Shown: piece after piece, positions 4,899 through 6,646 of the stretch
Numbering within the stretch: the first letter of the stretch is position 1
How the letters are laid out: every line of letters starts with the position of its first letter
DNA from: Gemmatimonadaceae bacterium
Lineage (GTDB): Bacteria; Gemmatimonadota; Gemmatimonadetes; Gemmatimonadales; Gemmatimonadaceae
Direction of reading: 5' to 3'
Length of the DNA stretch: 6,646 nt
Assembly (NCBI GenBank): GCA_025451425.1
Contig: JANWKK010000241.1
Location: forward strand, 1-6,646
Notes under the pieces: generated by a model
Seen by the model: only the letters and a program-made list of their open reading frames with translations
The model's database searches: none
Told to the model about the DNA's origin: nothing
Translations under genes and position numbers: made by a program

Positions 4899-6635
4899 AT
4901 GAGGACTCCTTTCGCTCACATCGTCCGCAACGCTGCCGCGCTTGCCATGGTTCTGCTCGGCGCGCGCATTGCCATTGCGCAGACGATCAGCGGAAAGGTC
5001 GTCGCCAAGGCTGACGGAGCTGTGCTCCCTGGCGCGATCGTCGCGCTGATCGACAGCACGGGGCACGCGGTCGCGACGAAGCTGGCCGAAGATTCGGGTA
5101 CGTTCTCTTTTCTGGCGCCCGTTCCGGGACGCTATTCCGTTCGCGTCGAGCGCGTTGGCTTTCGTTCGATCGCGTCCTCGCCCATTCTCGTCAGGCAAGG
5201 TGAAGCGATCGAAGTGCCGATCACGATGACGAGCGAGGGTGTGTCGCTCCGCGCGATCGTCGTGAACGCCGACCGGCGCTGTCTCGTGAGGCCACAAGAG
5301 GGTGTCGCTACGGCGCAACTCTGGAACGAAGCACGCAAAGCGCTGAGCGCGACGCAACTCACGCAGATCGCCCAAGCAGCCGCCAAGGCTCGGCGCGACC
5401 CGCATCGCTTCGTCGTGCGGTGGCGAAGCTTCAAGCGCGAGCTCGACCCGAATTCGCTTTCCGTGCTCCACAGCGACGAGTTCAGTCAGGAAGGCGAGAC
5501 AATGAAGCCGTTCGTCAGTGCCGATCCGGAAGTGTTGGCGCGGGACGGCTACATGATCGGGAGTGCGGATACGGGGAGTACCTTCTTCGCTCCCGACGCC
5601 GACATTTTGCTCTCCGATCGCTTTCTCGACTCGCACTGTCTTCGCCTTCAGGCGCCGCAGCCTGGTCGGCGCGACGACTTGGTTGGCCTTGCTTTCGAGC
5701 CGCTGGGCCTAACGAATGACCGGCGCTCCCGCCGCGTAGAGGTGCGGGGCGTCCTCTGGCTCGACCGCGCAAGCGCGGAACTGCGCTACATGGAGTATCA
5801 GTACGTGAATCTGCCGCCCGAGCAAGTGAGTCGTTATGCGGGAGGTTTGGTCGAGTTTCGTCCTCTCCCCGATGGTCGCTGGATTGTGTGGCGCTGGTTC
5901 ATACGAATGCCTGGCCTCGTGCAACGCCGCAATGTGCTCAACTCCCAGCTAAGCGATTGGCACACGGAGATCGGGAAGATTCACGAGAATGGCGCGGAGG
6001 TGCTCGAGGTGATGCCGACTGGAACGCGTCGCACACCGGACGCGACTCTGCGCGGCACGGTGCTCGACAGCTTGAGCGGTCGAGCGATGGCCGGCGTGCG
6101 CGTTTTCTTATCGGGTACCAGTTTTGCCGCGACGACTCGGTCTGATGGCAGTTACGTCATCGACTCCATTCCACCGGGCCGCTATATCGCGAGTATCATC
6201 GCGCCGCGTCTCGACTCGCTATTCCTCGACCCACCGGTACGCGAGCTGACGTTGAGCGCGGGCGAGAACAAGCAGATGGATCTGGCATTGCCGAGTATTC
6301 GAACGTTGTCTGCGCAGGTGTGCTCGCAGGCAATGCCGGATAGCCTCTCGATGATCTACGGCGTCGTGCACGACACCGGGACGACGGCGTCCGATGTGCG
6401 TGTTCGAGCCGAGTGGACCGAGTATACGAAAGTCACCGACCGGTTGGGCGTTCAGCCGATCTCGAGCGAGACGACGACCGGGAAGAGCGGGCGTTACTCG
6501 TTATGCGGATTACCGTCCGGAAAAACGATCACCATTCGCGCCAGTCGCGGCAGCCAGTCAGTAGCGAGTCCGCAGCGGGCCGCCACGCCTGGCGAGCTGC
6601 GCCGCGTCGACCTCGTGCTGCGCAAGCCTCGATGA
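4899..6635 (+). CDS. Secreted protein with three carboxypeptidase-regulatory-like modules
   Basis: This is a 578-residue exported protein. Signal peptide 1-27 (ending ARIAIA, then QT). Residues 28-123 form a carboxypeptidase-regulatory-like Ig-type fold (SGKVV, LPGAIVAL, GTFSFLAPVPGRYSVRVERVGF). Residues 124-375 are a conserved region without a function I recognise, with LWNEARKAL, DRFLDSHCLRL, GLAFEPLG, GVLWLDRASAELRYMEY, GGLVEF and WFIRMP. Residues 382-467 form a second such module (RGTVLDSLSGRAMAGVRVFLSG, SDGSYVIDSIPPGRY), and 470-576 a diverged third (YGVVHD, SGRYSLCGLPSG). Cysteines at 128, 247, 475 and 536 could form disulfides. Such modules often stand before TonB-dependent receptors, but no plug or barrel follows, so this is a stand-alone periplasmic or surface protein. 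Proteins of this layout are, as I recall, frequent in Gemmatimonadota. No catalytic motif is seen; binding of carbohydrate or protein is a guess. It is complete, ending just before the window edge. Confidence 0.85.
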   Translation: MRTPFAHIVRNAAALAMVLLGARIAIAQTISGKVVAKADGAVLPGAIVALIDSTGHAVATKLAEDSGTFSFLAPVPGRYSVRVERVGFRSIASSPILVRQGEAIEVPITMTSEGVSLRAIVVNADRRCLVRPQEGVATAQLWNEARKALSATQLTQIAQAAAKARRDPHRFVVRWRSFKRELDPNSLSVLHSDEFSQEGETMKPFVSADPEVLARDGYMIGSADTGSTFFAPDADILLSDRFLDSHCLRLQAPQPGRRDDLVGLAFEPLGLTNDRRSRRVEVRGVLWLDRASAELRYMEYQYVNLPPEQVSRYAGGLVEFRPLPDGRWIVWRWFIRMPGLVQRRNVLNSQLSDWHTEIGKIHENGAEVLEVMPTGTRRTPDATLRGTVLDSLSGRAMAGVRVFLSGTSFAATTRSDGSYVIDSIPPGRYIASIIAPRLDSLFLDPPVRELTLSAGENKQMDLALPSIRTLSAQVCSQAMPDSLSMIYGVVHDTGTTASDVRVRAEWTEYTKVTDRLGVQPISSETTTGKSGRYSLCGLPSGKTITIRASRGSQSVASPQRAATPGELRRVDLVLRKPR

Positions 6636-6646
6636 GCCAGAGGACC

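Noticed and set aside
4881..5636. Open reading frame of 251 codons on the minus strand, antisense to the last gene
   Set aside because: Low-complexity Arg-rich translation with no motif; the opposite strand encodes recognisable modules and a signal peptide.

Overview
The window is a stretch of GC-rich bacterial chromosome with five protein genes and no RNA genes, transposases, phage genes or CRISPR. All five products look exported: four carry type I signal peptides and one a lipoprotein signal, so this is a cell-envelope/secretome region of a diderm bacterium. The gene types point to the phylum Gemmatimonadota (FCB-related soil bacteria): an outer-membrane barrel with Asp-Ser-Ile-Ala hendecad repeats, a secreted S9 peptidase, a CHRD-domain lipoprotein, and a carboxypeptidase-regulatory-like protein with a conserved central region. 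That assignment is an inference from protein style; there is no marker gene here.

Layout. (1) Positions 3-1007, plus strand: an outer-membrane beta-barrel protein, cut at its 5' end by the window edge, with a repeat-rich periplasmic stalk. (2) 1030-1072: a long GC hairpin resembling a terminator. (3) 1110-1949, plus: a YkuD-type L,D-transpeptidase. (4) 1950-2012: a G-rich tandem array with G-quadruplex potential, running directly into a clear intrinsic terminator. (5) 2085-4160, plus: a secreted prolyl-oligopeptidase-family (S9) serine peptidase with a good ribosome binding site. (6) 4163-4235: a 7-bp tandem repeat folding into a 30-bp hairpin that fills the gap between convergent genes. (7) 4239-4751, minus: a CHRD-domain lipoprotein. 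(8) 4752-4898: a divergent promoter region with a 10-bp-period direct repeat. (9) 4899-6635, plus: a secreted protein with three carboxypeptidase-regulatory-like (Ig-like) modules around a conserved region of unknown function.

Working together. The barrel and the L,D-transpeptidase both concern the outer membrane/peptidoglycan layer and lie in the same direction, but a terminator-like hairpin separates them, so they may be separate or attenuated units. The S9 peptidase is framed by the terminator at 1983-2012 and the hairpin at 4169-4235 and is probably monocistronic. The CHRD gene and the last gene diverge from a shared 147-bp region and may be co-regulated.

No strikingly new multi-gene system is evident. 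The most interesting signals are: Gln directly after all four predicted signal-peptidase I sites (like the Bacteroidetes Q-rule); the G-quadruplex/terminator composite; the 30-bp hairpin whose right arm differs from perfect complementarity only by C-to-T changes that keep G-U pairing; and the hendecad stalk, whose two most similar repeats differ only by synonymous changes.
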